Shown: piece after piece, positions 47,244 to 58,185 of the stretch
Layout: the number at the start of each line of letters is the position of its first letter
Position numbering within the stretch: position 1 is the stretch's first letter
From: Archegozetes longisetosus
Lineage: Eukaryota > Arthropoda > Arachnida > Sarcoptiformes > Trhypochthoniidae
Reading direction: 5' to 3'
Assembly: GCA_018873245.2 (NCBI GenBank)
Contig: JAEMBT020000006.1
Location: 2,731,855 to 2,795,854, forward strand
DNA: 64,000 bases
Program-made: the position numbers and the translations under genes
Notes under the pieces: model-generated
What the model was told of the DNA's origin: nothing
Seen by the model: the letters and a program-made list of their open reading frames with translations, nothing else
Databases searched by the model: none

Positions 47244-47623
47244 TTTATTAAGTTATGATCCAATTCTTAATCTCCTTAACTATTGTGTAACCTTAAAAAT
47301 TGAGTTATGCCTTCTCTCATAATCACCAGTAGCAATGAAAATAAAAATTGATCTTTTTGCTTAATATTTTGCATAAAATTATGATCAGATGAAATGTTTA
47401 GTTTTATATCTTCCCAATTTAATTTTCCGACCAAGAAATTGAAGTATGAATATCTCTTGTAAGGATTTGTAATGAAGTGATTTTGTTTCTAACTTAAAAG
47501 CAAAAACGCAAATAAAAGTATTTTTAATACCTAAACTTGTATTTCAAAAGTTGTAATATGTTTTAATACAAATTTCCTCAAAATCTGTTTTCACTTATTA
47601 TTAAGTTGATGGTCACCATTATA

Positions 47624-47700
47624 CTAGGGCACTAGATCTTGAGAACTTTCATATACATGCACCAGGTTGGCCTATTACAAAAACTTTCAGCGTGCCCTAG
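47624..47700. mobile_element. 77-bp miniature TIR element
   Basis: ctagggcac at 47624 and its inverse gtgccctag ending at 47700 delimit a 77-bp unit flanked by TA on both sides (47622-47623, 47701-47702). The left arm of the duplication lacks it, which shows the empty site. Confidence 0.8.
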
Positions 47701-47702
47701 TA

Positions 47703-48985
47703 TTAGGTTGTCCGGATCAAAGTGGCTCTTACAAAATCTTTATTATTTCAATAGTTATTTATAAACATATAATATTTTACTGTAGTTAAATATAGAATCC
47801 CTCCTTATCAATCACTTTCTGCCACCTGTCTAGCAACATCTTAATACCTTGATAGAGACCCTTTTACGTACCCTCATTAATTACTTTGTTAATGGCGTCA
47901 AATAATTCAGATCATTTGTTATAACGAGTCCCCTTGAGTTGCCGTTTAAAAAGACCAAAACAGTTATAATCACATGGCTGAACATCTGGTGAATATGGCG
48001 CCTGATTCCAAATCTCAATATTGTAGTCACGCAGATGGTCAGTTACTAGTTTAGATTTGTGGGGTCTAGCGTTATCATGTAATATAATAGGCTTGCGTAT
48101 GTTGTGTTTTGCCTGCAATGTTGCGGTATTTCTGTGCAGAAAGTCGCGGTACACTTCAGAGTCGACTGTCTGTCCCTCATCACATAAATGCCAAAATGCA
48201 ATACCGCTAAAATCCATTGCCATGATGAGCATACGCTTCCTCTCCCTCAACTCCTCTTTAGGTATTTCAGGTTTTAGCGTACCTGGTTCTAACCAAAACT
48301 TTTGTGTCCCTTGGTAGTGGTGCATAGAGAGAGATTCATGTCTTATCTATAGCCAAAGTTCGCTCAAGTAGTCTAGGATGACGCCTGTATCTCAATAAGT
48401 TGTCTCTGCAATTAATCACACGAAAATCTTTTTGATCTTTATTAAGATTGTGGGGCACCCATTTTCCCAAAACTTTATTGAGTCCAAGATTTGATGTTAA
48501 AATATCATGAATTGCAGTTTTAGATATTTGAAGTCTATGGGCAAGTTCACGTACTGACCACCCTCTACTATCACGCAATAATTGACTCACTGCAACAACA
48601 CGTTTATCTGTTTCAGGACAAACATGGTGAGCACCCCCACGAGCCTCTTCTACGATGGTACGTCCACTTTTAATGTCAGCAACCCAACGCTGAACACTAC
48701 GGAGAGGCTATACCCTCCCTTGCAATGCTTTTGTAAGCAATTTATAAATCTCTTTTGCAGATTTGTTAAGCAACACACCAATTTCAATAAAACACCGTTG
48801 CTCATAATCACTAATTGAGTTTGCAAGAGCAATACGATTCATTTTTGTCATTAAAATTCCATACGAAAACAGTAAATCAAAGTCAAGACGCAGATAAAGA
48901 AAATCACAAAATTACGTCAAAAATATTGCGTAGTATCCGAGATATAAGGCTAAAGGTCTGCGCCAGTTTGATCCGGACAACCTAA
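47703..48985 (-). mobile_element. mariner transposon with TA target-site duplication
   Basis: 1,283 bp with inverted ends ttaggttgtccggatcaaa (47703-; and inverse ending 48985), flanked by TA at 47701-47702 and 48986-48987. The length is typical of mariner. It stands immediately next to the 77-bp MITE, sharing its TA. The equivalent spot in the left duplication arm is empty. Confidence 0.9.
47912..48842 (-). pseudogene. mariner transposase, broken
   Basis: Starts MNRIALANSISDYEQR at 48842 and meets a stop after LTKALQGRV. It continues in frame with RWVADIKSGRTIVEEARGG and the helix-turn-helix LLRDSRGWSVRELAHRL-x-SKTA. It then breaks near 48330 (stop and frame change), resuming with FWLEPGTLKPEI, MAMDFSGIAFW, ILHDNARPHKSK and QAPYSPDVQPCDYNCF. 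The last two Asp are 34 residues apart (D34D), which marks the mariner family. At least one nonsense and one frame lesion make it inactive. Confidence 0.88.
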
Positions 48986-49050
48986 TACTATACTAATTAA
49001 GCAAGTTTCTAACTAAAAGATGTGTTGTTAGGTGGAAATCAATCTGTTTT

Positions 49051-49728
49051 GAAAATAAGAAAATAATTTGGAATAAAAGTTAAGCTAATTTCAGTTTTTA
49101 TGCAATTGTTAAGCATAAGGGACACAAACTGAAAACAGATAATTCTTTTATTTAGTTGTTTAATCTCTGTATTGGTTTGAAAGAATGGCACCACGAACCA
49201 GGCAATAAGTTTACTATTGAACAAAAAAACGAAAAACACTCAATGGTTTTCTCTATAGATATCAATTCTAGAATTGATCTTTAAAACAGAACATAAACCG
49301 AATGAAAACTAGGCCCAAACTATAGTAAGTGCAAAAGGTATCAATGAATAGGGTGACCACCTGCCCCCTTTTGACGGGACAGTACCGCCTTTTTAAAGAT
49401 AAAAGACAGAAATCCTGTCAAACCGAAAAACTCTCGACGGGACAATTAATTGTCCCGTTTTTCAATTATCATTTTAAAAATATGCTTAGAAAAACATTTC
49501 TCGGAAATTTAAATATTGAATTTATTTTGCAATTGAAGAGGAATAAGGAATCCAGTTCAATGTTTTGAACACCTATGGTTTAAAATAAAAAGTTATTGAA
49601 TTAAGCTTTTCTGCCTTGACATCTGATATAAACCAGTATTTCTTACTTTTAGATAACCTTTGAAAGATGCCATTTCTAAGAAAAAAATGTACCTTTAAAA
49701 TCAACGATGACTAATAATTTTCTATGTT
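49051..49728. other. non-coding between the duplication and piggyBac
   Basis: Contains a gggtgaccacctgccccctt motif at about 49351, resembling the end of a dispersed repeat, and the perfect 20-bp palindrome cgggacaattaattgtcccg (49438-49457). The frame 49329-49568 overlaps these and is not considered coding. Confidence 0.5.
49438..49457. repeat. perfect 20-bp palindrome
   Basis: cgggacaattaattgtcccg equals its own reverse complement. It lies within a probable dispersed repeat whose start gggtgacc recurs at 63477. Confidence 0.8.
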
Positions 49729-49732
49729 TTAA

Positions 49733-52128
49733 CCCTTCGAAGGAATTGTGTTTAGAATCACTTACAGGGAAAGATGGGGTCAAAAAATCGCGGGAACTTT
49801 CATGGACGAATCTGCGCTTATTATGCGTAGAACTCAAGGACTAAACAAAAATACCCCACTATTCCATTCACATATCGTATTGTAAGTTAGGCCGTATTAC
49901 TTTATATAAATGATTATATAGTACGTAATAAGTATTACATTGAAATAAATTAATCAAAATATAATTTTTAATAGTATTTATTTGAGATCAGAATTTGAGA
50001 AAAATTAAATAACTATGACAAATAATCTGTAAGACATTCTTCATCACAATCTCTACAATATATTTTTCTATGATCTACACATATTGGACGGTCACATACT
50101 TTACATCTAACATTAGTTTTCTTATCAATAACACGCGGGCACACATAACAGCGCTCACGAGACTTTTTACATATTTTTTTGTCGGGCTCTATATTAGACT
50201 CTTGCTCTTTACCTATAACTCTTTTCATTACTGATATTAGAGACCGAGGAATATGCTTATTAGATAATCTTTTGGAAATATGCGGTTCAATGAGTTGCTT
50301 CCCTAAAGTTTTTATAAATTCTCTTCTATACTTTATCTCATTTTTATTTTGATTATTTTGAGAGAATATAACATAACTATTTACGCCAATAATGTCTAAT
50401 ATACAATAAAACAAACACATTGGCCACCTTCTTGTTCCGCGCCCCGTAGTGTAAGTCATGCACATTTGATCCAAAGTGTCAACACCTGATTTAGTTGAGT
50501 TATAAAATTCTATGATATCAGGCTTATTATTTATTGGATTTACTTTATTATCATTATGCATAGTACTAAGCAGTAAAACTGCTTTAGACTTTTTTGGTAC
50601 ATAAGAAACCAAAGTCATACTTTCACAGAATCCAAACATAGATGAGTTAACTACTTTTGCCTTTTCTGGTAAAAAGCTTTTTGGGATCTCTGGTTTATTC
50701 GATTTAATGGTCCCAACTAATGTCAAATTACGTGCCAACAACTCTTTTGCCAGTGGTATTGATGTAAACCAATTGTCAACTGTAACATTTCTTCCGCTTC
50801 CATATATTTTTTCCGTAAGTTTCAAAACAATTTGTGACGAAATCCCTTTGTTTGTCACCGAATTTTCAGTATTTTTGCCCACATATACAATTGCATTATA
50901 CATGTAATTTGTATTAGAATCACATATCATAAAAATTTTTAATCCATATTTTGCTGGTTTTTTGGGCATATATTGCCGAAAACCACATCTACCGCGAAAC
51001 GACCTTAACATTTCATCAACAGTACAATATTCGGAAAGAGAATAATTTTTAATACAATTTTCAGTAAAAAAATCCCATAAAGTTCTGAATGCAGCCAATT
51101 TATCTGTCATTCGGCGAATATCTCTGGTGCTCTTATCATCGAAACGTAAATTTGAAATTAAAAAATTAAATCTCTTTAGACTCATAGTTGCCCGAAATAT
51201 GTCTCTACCACTTCCGTCATTTGACCATAAATCATATAAGTTCTCATGCGCTGATCTAAATACTCCGCATAAATATAATAATCCAATTAATGCTGATATT
51301 TCTTCTTCATCTGTTTCATGATTATAACATTGTTCACTACTGTAATTCAATTGTTGACGAACAATTTGTTGATTTCTATGAAATATAATTGTTTTCAACA
51401 TATTATCAGTAAATAGTGCTTTGAATGATTGTAATACTGTATTACAAGTTGTCGCATCACCAATGGGTCCAGATTTAAAGTTTTTCAATATATTATGAGA
51501 CTTGGTTTTCCCTTTTGGAGGCGATTCTGACCACATTATGCCTGTCCTGCCTCTCCATTGGACATCATTTTCTTCATCTGTATCAATACCGCATTCACTT
51601 TCTGTGTCATGTATGCTATTATTACAATTATCTTCACTATCATTTGAAGAATAGTATTCAGTATCAGTTAAATTTAAAAGATCTTCAATTTGGATATCAT
51701 TTAAAATTTTATTTCTAAACATTTTACTTAAATATTTCAGAAAATAAACAATGTTTTTATTGATGTAAAAACACGTGAAATGAGGAAATGTATTAAAAGT
51801 TTGATACGCTTTTTGCTCATCCAAGTCGTAACATTTGACATCACAGTTAACCCCTTTCTTATTGGATTCATCCAAATTGCATTGAAATATATTAGGAAAA
51901 AAAGTTACGTGAATAGAAAGGTGGGGTACGACATCAGACTTTGCTTTACTTATTTATTTTTAGAATTTTAATTATAAGTAACATTAAAATGACAACTATG
52001 TAGTTTTGTTAAGAAATAGTTTGTGATAGAATACAAAATTTTTTAGATTTTTTGCATTTATGGTTTATTTTTAACAGAATTTCAAAATATTATTAGGACA
52101 AATAAGACCCCACAATTCCTTCGAAGGG
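49733..52128 (-). mobile_element. complete piggyBac transposon
   Basis: 2,396 bp. The left end cccttcgaaggaattgtg (49733-49750) is perfectly inverted at 52111-52128. TTAA duplications flank both sides (49729-49732, 52129-52132). The only gene is an uninterrupted transposase on the minus strand. Size, ends, target site and open frame all fit a full-length, potentially autonomous piggyBac. Confidence 0.95.
50013..51722 (-). CDS. piggyBac transposase, uninterrupted
   Basis: A 569-residue DDE/D-type cut-and-paste transposase starting MFRNKILNDIQIEDLL; the frame stays open upstream to another ATG at 51875, but that extension (hydrophobic, MDESNKKG...) is unlike the family, while the acidic region soon after MFRN is usual. 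The catalytic acids are in place counting from MFRN: Asp236 in CTVDEMLRSFRGR, Asp316 in VTVDNWFTS and Asp415 in SGVDTLDQM. RRWPMCLFYCILDI follows. The end is a Cys-rich cross-brace (CYVCP; VRCKVCDRPICVDH; IYCRDCDEECL), the DNA-binding tail of piggyBac enzymes. No stop or frame lesion is seen. Piercing open frames of comparable length are rare in this AT-rich window, supporting recent arrival. Activity is not proven by sequence. Confidence 0.95.
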   Translation of the reverse strand: MFRNKILNDIQIEDLLNLTDTEYYSSNDSEDNCNNSIHDTESECGIDTDEENDVQWRGRTGIMWSESPPKGKTKSHNILKNFKSGPIGDATTCNTVLQSFKALFTDNMLKTIIFHRNQQIVRQQLNYSSEQCYNHETDEEEISALIGLLYLCGVFRSAHENLYDLWSNDGSGRDIFRATMSLKRFNFLISNLRFDDKSTRDIRRMTDKLAAFRTLWDFFTENCIKNYSLSEYCTVDEMLRSFRGRCGFRQYMPKKPAKYGLKIFMICDSNTNYMYNAIVYVGKNTENSVTNKGISSQIVLKLTEKIYGSGRNVTVDNWFTSIPLAKELLARNLTLVGTIKSNKPEIPKSFLPEKAKVVNSSMFGFCESMTLVSYVPKKSKAVLLLSTMHNDNKVNPINNKPDIIEFYNSTKSGVDTLDQMCMTYTTGRGTRRWPMCLFYCILDIIGVNSYVIFSQNNQNKNEIKYRREFIKTLGKQLIEPHISKRLSNKHIPRSLISVMKRVIGKEQESNIEPDKKICKKSRERCYVCPRVIDKKTNVRCKVCDRPICVDHRKIYCRDCDEECLTDYLS

Positions 52129-52199
52129 TTAATATTAGAATGTATTGTTTGACACCTATCTATTTGTAATGACAAATAAAAGTAGTATTTTTCTTTTTA

Positions 52200-52470
52200 A
52201 AAATGTAAGGGTCCTCCGATTGGCTTTTACTTTCACGAGAAGCTGGCAAAGCCATTACATATCTATATATTTATTATCAGTATCAATTGACAAGCAAAAA
52301 AGTCTCAAGCCATACCCACATCCGACGAAGTCTAAGCTTTGCCCACAAAAAAATTTGAGCGACGCCCACTATAATTTCCCTAAATGTTCTTCTAAGTATA
52401 CTGGTTAAGAATATGAAAACAGATTCTCGAAATTGCTTCTGGGGGCGGAGTTATGAGTATTCAAGTTTTC
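52200..52470. repeat. dispersed repeat, GTGGGTGTGGCTTAG family, copy 2 (inverted)
   Basis: The reverse complement matches 33895-34150 through agtctaagctttgcccac, tattatcagta, catatctatata and the ggcggagttat box near 52445. It follows the piggyBac right end by about 70 bp. Non-coding. Confidence 0.7.
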
Positions 52471-53270
52471 CTTATTTTGCTCATAAAAAACTACTTCAAA
52501 TATTATTTCAACGATATGATTCAACGAATTTCATAAAATATTTAACGGCTAAACTGCTGCACACAATTTTGGAATATTAAAAACGTTTTACTGTTTTATT
52601 ACGCCAATATAAACTTCAAGATTTAATGTTTATGAAAATTAAGATTAAAAAAATTAGAAATTTATCGAGCTTATTTTATGTACTTTATTCTAATTTTATA
52701 GTTAGATTAGGTTTTAGATTTTAGAAAGTTTTGAGTTATTTACGTGTTTGAAAGATTATCAAGTTTAATTACTAACTTCGAAATCTAAATTATTCTCATA
52801 CTCTATTTGTGTCAGAATATAAACCAATCCTAGGAACTGATGGAGGGTTGATTAGAACTAGTGCCAACCGAAACAAGGTGCAGCATCGAATGGATATAAA
52901 GCATGCATGTCTTTCAGAAAACATCTGAATCTATCGTCATTCTGATTGATATTTCTCACTGTTAGAAATTTATTTTTCTAGGTGAAGACGTTTGAATGGA
53001 AAAGACATACATTAGTCTGATTTTAAACTTAAGGCCAGATGTCATGCGTGGAAACTATTTTGAAGATTCAACTTCTGTAAAAGTTTTATTTTAAACGTTT
53101 GAATGATACATGTTTTTATGAGTCATTCATATAACATTTGCGCCCATTTATGTCTGTCATTATTAGAAGTCTAGTTAATTGAATGTAACGAAAATATTTG
53201 TGTTCAATTATTAGTTAACTAATTTATTATTAAAATTGAGAACATTTGGCAGTCATTTAAGATTTATTCA
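52471..53270. other. non-coding; includes a segment repeated behind SDR gene C
   Basis: 52967-53110 (gaagacgtttgaa, cttaaggccagat, aagttttattttaaacgtt) recurs in the same orientation at about 58311-58430, 125 bp past the SDR C stop. The rest is AT-rich. Confidence 0.55.
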
Positions 53271-53494
53271 ATGTCTGAAGAAAAATTTGGGTGAGTAACC
53301 AATTTTAATAAACTCTTATCTAATTTTAATTGATATTTTATATTTTTAGGGAATCGAAAGATATTCATATCATCGGCTGGCCTTTGATTGAAAGCGCTTC
53401 CAATCGAAGACCATCCTGTGATATGAATTACTATTATACACAAATCTCAACTTCTTTTGAAGAGAATAAAAAAACAGAAATATGTATCAAATAA
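53271..53494 (+). CDS. small two-exon hypothetical protein
   Basis: ATG at 53271 opens MSEEKFG; a strong donor (gg|GTGAGT) at 53291 and an acceptor (tttttag) at 53348-53349 remove a 59-bp intron, split a Gly codon and open ESKDIHIIGWPLIESASNRR, PSCDMNYYYTQIST and SFEENKKTEICIK, stop 53492-53494. That gives 54 residues, no signal peptide or membrane segment, two Cys. I do not recognise it. The exact phase match and intron size typical of this genome argue that it may be real. It could also be one end of a larger gene whose other exons I missed, or a decayed fragment. Confidence 0.35.
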
Positions 53495-53828
53495 TTGAGT
53501 GATGGTATGCAATAACCAGTCATCTCTTGATCAGTATTGCATTTTTAAAGGGCCCAAATGTATTGATACGAACGACGCCTTCAGAAAGAATAAATTACTT
53601 ATTACTAAAGAAAATAACTTAAACTAATTTAACATATATTCAATCTTAGTTATTTTGTTTATTTTTTTATTAATTTTATTATTTTTTTTTCAAAACTTAA
53701 TGCTTTGTTTAATTGAAACCTCTGTTTATTAAAGAAACAAAATTTAAATGAGTTTAAAAAACTCTTATTTAACACATGTAGTGCTTTATGTCTACTCTTA
53801 AATAAGTTTATTTTAATTAATTAAATTA

Positions 53829-53906
53829 AAAAACTGAACCGTTCTCGCCCTCGTTATCTTCGTCGTCATTCTCTTCGTTTTCTGATTCTTTGGCATAGTT
53901 TCCAGT
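53829..53906 (-). other. possible acidic C-terminal exon or fragment
   Basis: On the minus strand a short frame reads TGNYAKESENEENDD then EDNEGENGSVF and stop. Such Asp/Glu/Asn-rich tails occur at the ends of nuclear proteins. The codons are GC-richer than their surroundings. No neighbouring exon was identified, so this may be a retained fragment of a gene or simple-sequence DNA. Confidence 0.25.
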
Positions 53907-54537
53907 CAATTAAGTCAATAACACAAAATAAAAGTTTTAAAAAAATAACTGTATATAAAGCGTGGGTTTGTTTTGTCCCAAACTATTGACAACTAAATCG
54001 TGCCTTTTGTTATTGCGTCCCAAAGTTTTATACACAGCGTCCCCTATACTTGTTGTCCCTTATAAAAAAAACATTACGATTAATGGATGTATTTTTGTAG
54101 GAGAGAGTACAGTTTCGCGAATGACTATAACTTATATTTGAGTGCATGTGTAGTTTTATTATCAACATTGCTGTGAGGCGCAGATTTCGAAAACCTCAAA
54201 ACAAAGAACCATCTCAGATAACAATTTTTTATCTTTGATTTAAATAAAATTTTACTATGTTATTAAGCTTTAAAAATGACTTGCAAATATATAAAAATAT
54301 TAGTAAAATACATTAGAAAAATTATACTATGACAACGTTTATGTTACAAAATTATAATTATTTTTCTAAATATTCCGTTGAAATTCTTGAATAATTCTGA
54401 TGAATGTTGAATAATATATGCTAAAAATGAGAATAACAATATTAATAGAAATATAAATATATAATTATGTAAATATGTTAAATCAGACATTATTTAATTA
54501 TTTAATTTTAAATTAACTTTGCCAAAAAAAGTCAATT

Positions 54538-54663
54538 TTTATTAAAATAACATTGTCATACTCAGGTAACCAAATTTTTTCTTGATTATTGTGTCTCTAT
54601 ATATTATCTATAATTATAATTAATAAAAGTTTTGGTTACTTGAGTATAACACAGTAAATTTTA
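54538..54663. repeat. inverted repeat, arms about 40 bp
   Basis: catactcaggtaaccaaa near 54557 is inverted as tttggttacttgagtata near 54631, with flanking tttattaaaa also mirrored. Probably a small MITE. Confidence 0.65.
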
Positions 54664-55508
54664 TTAAAAAGTATTAAAAACTAAAAATATACACATTAAC
54701 TTTTTATATTTTAAAATTCCTTAATATGAAAAATATTTTCATTTGTATCACAAATATAATGCAAAAGAAATTTTTATTCTATGTATTACTGTTAAAAAGT
54801 TATGACAACTTTTATTGTTTTTAAAAAATCAGCAGTGTACTATTTCCTGTTATGCTAGCCTTACATAGCATATATCATTATTTACATTTTTCTATTCTTA
54901 ATCATATGTAAAAGTTTCATTTAATTTAATAAACATAATCATGTTATCCGAGAAGGTCCTTTCATATCTGTTAAATAATAGAATACGTGAATCGATATTA
55001 GCAAAACAAAACATTTTAATATTTTCAATCACATAATTACTAACATCTTCATTATTGTGTTGAACTAGAAAATCTCGAGTAAATATTTACGGTTCGATTC
55101 GTTTGATTATTTGAATATTTGTCTGTTTTTAATTGAAAATTGCAAATTTTTAGGTTTTTGCATTCAGAATTTCAATAAATCTCACTTGAATGCAAACTGT
55201 CTCAAGGTGTTATAGAATTAATAAATTTCAAATTTTACTTAGTGAGACTCAACAAAGGATGAACTTGATAATAGATTTAATCTAAAAAATTAATTATCTT
55301 TAATAGCAATATTTTTTTATTGCCTTATAGAATTTTCTTCACAGATCCATTGGACATAATTTTGTGCAAAATCAAATTTACCTATCTTAAATTTGAAAGA
55401 TTCGATAAAATTTCTCCACAAAATTTGAATTGTTTTTCCAATAATGGTGAGCTCATAAATAACTGGGGAAGTGAGAGAAGTTTTTACGTACTTATAGATG
55501 TTATTAAT

Positions 55509-55890
55509 CGTAGCACGTCAATTGAGCTTAAGATAATTGAGCCTCGACAGTCGAGCTTCTGGCAATTAAGCTTTAAGACAATTAAGCTTAATTTTTAAAT
55601 AAGTGAGGGAATGCCTTGGAAATGATACTTGCAATCATTTTATATGTGATCCGTTTTACGGAATGTAATACAAACATGCGATAGAGAGCAGTCAATTATT
55701 TAATTGATTTACTAGTAATTATCACTATTAGGAAATAGTGCGATAGAGAACATATCTGTATTACATTCCGTAAAACGGATCACATATAAAATGATCGCAA
55801 GTGTCATTTCCGAGGCATTCCCTCACTTATTGAAAAATTAAGCTTAATTGTCGGAAGCTCAATTGTAAGAGCTCTATTGACGTGCTACGG
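55509..55890. mobile_element. palindromic MITE with AATTGAGCTT/AATTAAGCTT subterminal units
   Basis: The ends cgtagcacgtcaat and the inverse attgacgtgctacg frame about 380 bp. Arms of about 170 bp match in inverse order (gagggaatgcctt; tatgtgatccgttttacgga; atgtaatac). Each arm has several degenerate aattgagcttaaga-type units. No coding content; the arms are well preserved. Confidence 0.8.
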
Positions 55891-56308
55891 TTTATAAGGT
55901 ATGCATTTTTCCAAAAATAAAAGCATGTCTTTCATTTTTGAAGAAATCAAATGCTTAATTTTGATTTCGGACATTAATTTAATCGTAAGTTTACAATATT
56001 ATTTTAAGGTTATTTCAGAAATCTTTGTTTTCTGTAAACAATTTGTAAATTATTTATCAGTACTCTTAATGTTTCAAAGTAAATAAGCATTTCAATCATA
56101 TATATATATATATATATAATGAAGTAAATTAATTTATTATTAAATAAACTTTAATAAATGAAAATTTGAGTAGTTTTCTATTTGTAATTATCAATGAAAT
56201 CGTTTCTTATCGACATGTATGTACAATATTCAAGATTGTTAATTTTTATTATTATAAAAAACAAAATTTAAACATATTAAGGAATAAAATTTTAAACTTT
56301 GAGGTGAT

Positions 56309-56374
56309 TTAGGAAGTGAGAAGTGGAAGTGGGGAGTGAGAAATGAAAGTGGAAGTGGAAGTGGAAGTGAGTAA
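56309..56374. repeat. purine-rich GGAAGT/AAGTGG simple repeat
   Basis: A run of agtggaagtggaagtggaag units about 130 bp upstream of the SDR C start codon. Strongly strand-biased purine tract; may influence the promoter but this is conjecture. Confidence 0.75.
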
Positions 56375-56503
56375 GTGTTTTGGGCTTACATAGAAAACCT
56401 ATTTAAGTATCGTTTTCTCTCAAATTGTTAAACAAAAAGTGGGAGTTTAGAAACACTTATTTTCGAAAGAAACACAAATCGAAATATTAAGTGTGGATTC
56501 AAA

Positions 56504-58185
56504 ATGTCGAGAAAATGTTTGATGTATGTTTCTAGCTTTTTATTCATAAGCTTTTTGCTTATTTGTTATGTGGCTAAAAATTTCGAAGCATTCCAAACAT
56601 TTTGTGTAACAATTATTTCTCTAATTATTTCATGGAATGTCTCAAATTTCATAAATAATCGCATATTAATATCGAGAGTATCGCCCAAAAATCGTGCGAT
56701 TCTCATAACAGGTTGTGATTCAGGTTTTGGTCATCAATTGGCAATAGAAACACATAAATTAGGTTTTTATGTATTCGCTGGAGTCTTACTTCCTGATGGA
56801 GTTGGAGCTCAAAATTTAAAATCTATTTGTTCGGATAAAATGAAAGTACTGAAAATGGATGTCACGAATTTCGATGATGTTTCTAATGTTATGAATGAAA
56901 TTAAATCATCTGGTGTTCAATTATGGGCTGTTGTTAATAATGCGGGTATCATCATAGGTGCTCCGATCGAATGGGGACATGATATCAATGAATTATCAAA
57001 AACATTTTCTGTTAATGTTTTTGGTACAGTCAGAGTTACAAAATTATCAATACCTTTACTGAGACTGTCAAACGGAAGAATTATCAATGTTGCGAGCGTT
57101 GTAGGTACGATAGAAATTTTATATTAAATTTATTTATCAATAATTGATATCAATGTGCAAAATGTTTAAATAGTCTTTTGATTATTTCTTTAAGAGAATA
57201 TTTCATATGCACCGTTATCAAATCTAAATAAGCTTGACATGTATTTTTGAATATTGTCCAGGGGCGTGTTACTTGTCCAATACAGTTTTAAAAATTTAAA
57301 AATATCCCATTTAATTCTAAAAAAGTTTGTTTTAATCTAAGAGTTAAATCTATAAGAATGAGTGAATTAAATTTTTCTTGATAAGAGTTTAATTTCTTTT
57401 ACACGAACATTGAGCTTGTTGAAGAAATGTTGTTCTTTCATAATTCCGAAAATGATTGGTCAGACCATTTTACGATGGTCTGCAATTGGTTAATCCTTTA
57501 ATTGATTGTAAATTGTGTGACAATTCTAATAAATTTGCATATCAATTAAGATTTCATCAATTTTGGTCAAATTATGGTTTAATTAAAATATTTATCATTG
57601 AAAAGTTCAAATATTATATTTGAACTTATTTTAATTATGGCTTGGAAAGATTATCATCACATCGACCTACATTTTAAGTCGGAATAAATTTGAACATCTT
57701 CAAAACATTTTAAGGCATTCTATTTGATTTTTTCAGGCCGTATTACTGTTCCTGAAATGTCTACTTATTGTATGTCAAAACACGCTATCAGATCATTCTC
57801 TGATGGACTTCGCAGGGAATTAAATCAATTTAAAATCAAAGTCGTAAGTATAGAACCAACTATGTATAAGACACCTATGGCTGATTGGAATTCGATCAAG
57901 AATAATATCGATCATGTATGGAATCAAACTTCGAAAGAAGTTCAATCTCAATATAGTGAGAAATGGAGGAAATGTTACATTCAGAGAACTCAGGCTTTAT
58001 TCGAATTGTCGAGAAAGCAAATTAACGAAGTGGTCGACGCAATGATTAATGCAATTACTTTGGAAGAACCTAAAATTAATTATAAATGTGGTGGTCTTAA
58101 GGATTATATCTCAACATTTGCTTTTAGTTATTTCCCTGAATCAATACAGGATTTTCTGTGGAATATTTTTATAAAACTCGGTTAG
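56504..58185 (+). CDS. SDR gene C: 17-beta-HSD6/retinol dehydrogenase-like, third paralog
   Basis: Same two-exon structure as genes A and B, with the first exon of identical length (601 bp): 56504-57104 and 57737-58185, GT-AG, split Gly codon, about 349 residues. MSRKCLMYVSSFLFISFLLI begins a membrane anchor. Then come ILITGCDSGFGHQLA (cofactor site), LKMDVTNFDDVS, WAVVNNAG, INVASVVG (the Ser) and EMSTYCMSKHA (Tyr and Lys). The C-terminus differs from A and B (SIQDFLWNIFIKLG). It is clearly more divergent from A and B than those are from each other, so it split earlier and may represent the ancestral-orientation copy. All catalytic residues are present. Substrate unknown. Confidence 0.88.

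Larger units (their letters stand above)
44335..49050. repeat. right arm of the large inverted duplication, with later insertions
   Basis: Reverse-complement counterpart of 38145-41615. It runs from the gtgggaaatccca segment through the foldback MITE (44545-44990) and SDR gene B to the shared flank near 49050. The extra 1.36 kb relative to the left arm is fully explained by the 77-bp MITE and the mariner at 47624-48985. Confidence 0.85.
53495..56503. other. 3 kb intergenic region with small inverted repeats
   Basis: Holds a possible acidic minus-strand exon (53829-53906), an inverted repeat at 54538-54663, a palindromic element at 55509-55890, a TA run near 56100 and a GGAAGT-rich tract at 56309-56374. 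Otherwise very AT-rich and without a recognised gene. Confidence 0.5.

Noticed and set aside
50707..51718. Plus-strand frames under the piggyBac gene
   Set aside because: Antisense shadows of the transposase with no domain resemblance.
51723..51875. Upstream extension of the piggyBac frame to the ATG at 51875
   Set aside because: The extra 51 residues are hydrophobic and unlike piggyBac N-termini; MFRN at 51722 leads directly into the usual acidic region.
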